A stretch of DNA of 5,711 bases from Candidatus Enterousia merdequi (lineage in GTDB: Bacteria; Pseudomonadota; Alphaproteobacteria; Rs-D84), in contig JAGHTM010000063.1 of the NCBI GenBank assembly GCA_018065345.1, positions 1-5,711 of the forward strand. Reading direction: 5' to 3'. Positions 5,609 to 5,711 of the stretch are shown in pieces (position 1 is the stretch's first letter; every line of letters starts with the position of its first letter). The notes beneath the pieces are model-generated. The model did not search any database and was not told where the DNA came from. It saw only the letters and a program-made list of their open reading frames with translations. Position numbers and translations under genes: made by a program.

Positions 5609-5711
5609 CTATTTTATTATTGTGTCGGCGATTTTTTGAACAGCCAAATTCTCAACATAAGATTTTTGTGCCATTTTATCTAACCTTGCTGGATTATCAA
5701 ATAATTCATCC
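5609..5711 (-). CDS. murG: C-terminal end of a probable MurG-type glycosyltransferase (5' part outside window)
   Basis: The frame is open from the right edge to TAG 5611-5609 and gives the last 33 residues of a protein (the edge base is the last base of a split codon). The pattern DELFDNPARLDKMAQKS, then a short linker and 'AVQKIADTII', matches the closing helices of MurG, where 'L..LL.DP..L..MA..A' is followed by '.A...IAD.I'. MurG adds GlcNAc to lipid I at the inner face of the cytoplasmic membrane to make lipid II. Only this tail is visible and no catalytic motif is present, so another GT-B glycosyltransferase is possible. A 77-bp gap separates it from the exported-protein gene on the same strand. 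Confidence 0.55.
   Translation of the reverse strand, partial: DELFDNPARLDKMAQKSYVENLAVQKIADTIIK

Noticed and set aside
5584..5611. Rho-independent terminator after the MurG-like gene
   Set aside because: There is a T-run on the minus strand, but the bases before it give only a weak AT-only stem with mismatches.
1..5711. tRNA, rRNA, CRISPR array, insertion sequence or phage signals
   Set aside because: I found no cloverleaf-like sequence, no regularly spaced direct repeats, no transposase or integrase motifs and no terminal inverted repeats.

Overview
The window is AT-rich bacterial DNA carrying six protein-coding genes. Five lie on the minus strand and one small orphan lies on the plus strand. 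A Gram-negative, alphaproteobacterium-like origin is suggested by three things: the N-terminal half of the valyl-tRNA synthetase reads like alphaproteobacterial ValS (for example 'ERFTMDEGLSRAV' followed by 'GLIYR.KRLVNW'), there is an exported protein with a divergent OmpA-like C-terminus, and arginine is mostly encoded by CGN codons despite the low GC. This assignment comes from remembered family patterns, not from a search. An AT-rich, host-associated lineage would fit.

Layout, reading down the minus strand from the right edge. (1) The last 33 codons of a probable MurG-type glycosyltransferase (5609-5711). (2) A 77-bp gap with a candidate promoter and an 11-bp palindrome. (3) A 399-residue secreted protein with a coiled coil and a degenerate OmpA/MotB-like C-terminal domain (4332-5531). 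(4) A GTG-started ComF/GntX-type phosphoribosyltransferase that overlaps it by 7 bp (3616-4338). (5) A plus-strand orphan of 120 residues (3257-3619), convergent with comF; their stop codons interlock in one TTAA. (6) A 133-bp divergent regulatory region between the orphan and valS. (7) valS (721-3123). (8) After 24 bp, an acyl-ACP thioesterase whose 3' end runs off the left edge (1-696).

Two transcription units are likely on the minus strand: exported protein plus comF, and valS plus thioesterase. The first cannot end between comF and the orphan without terminating inside the orphan's coding sequence, so read-through antisense RNA over the orphan is plausible. The themes are envelope biogenesis (MurG-like enzyme, exported protein, fatty-acid release) and housekeeping (tRNA charging, ComF). 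There is no sign of phage, insertion sequences, CRISPR, tRNA or rRNA.

The points most worth a second look are a run of nine G just before the thioesterase start codon, a ValS that lacks the C-terminal coiled-coil arm and looks mosaic, the orphan protein with an internal repeat, and the OmpA-like domain that has lost its usual peptidoglycan-binding motif. I see no clear evidence of a wholly new multi-gene system.
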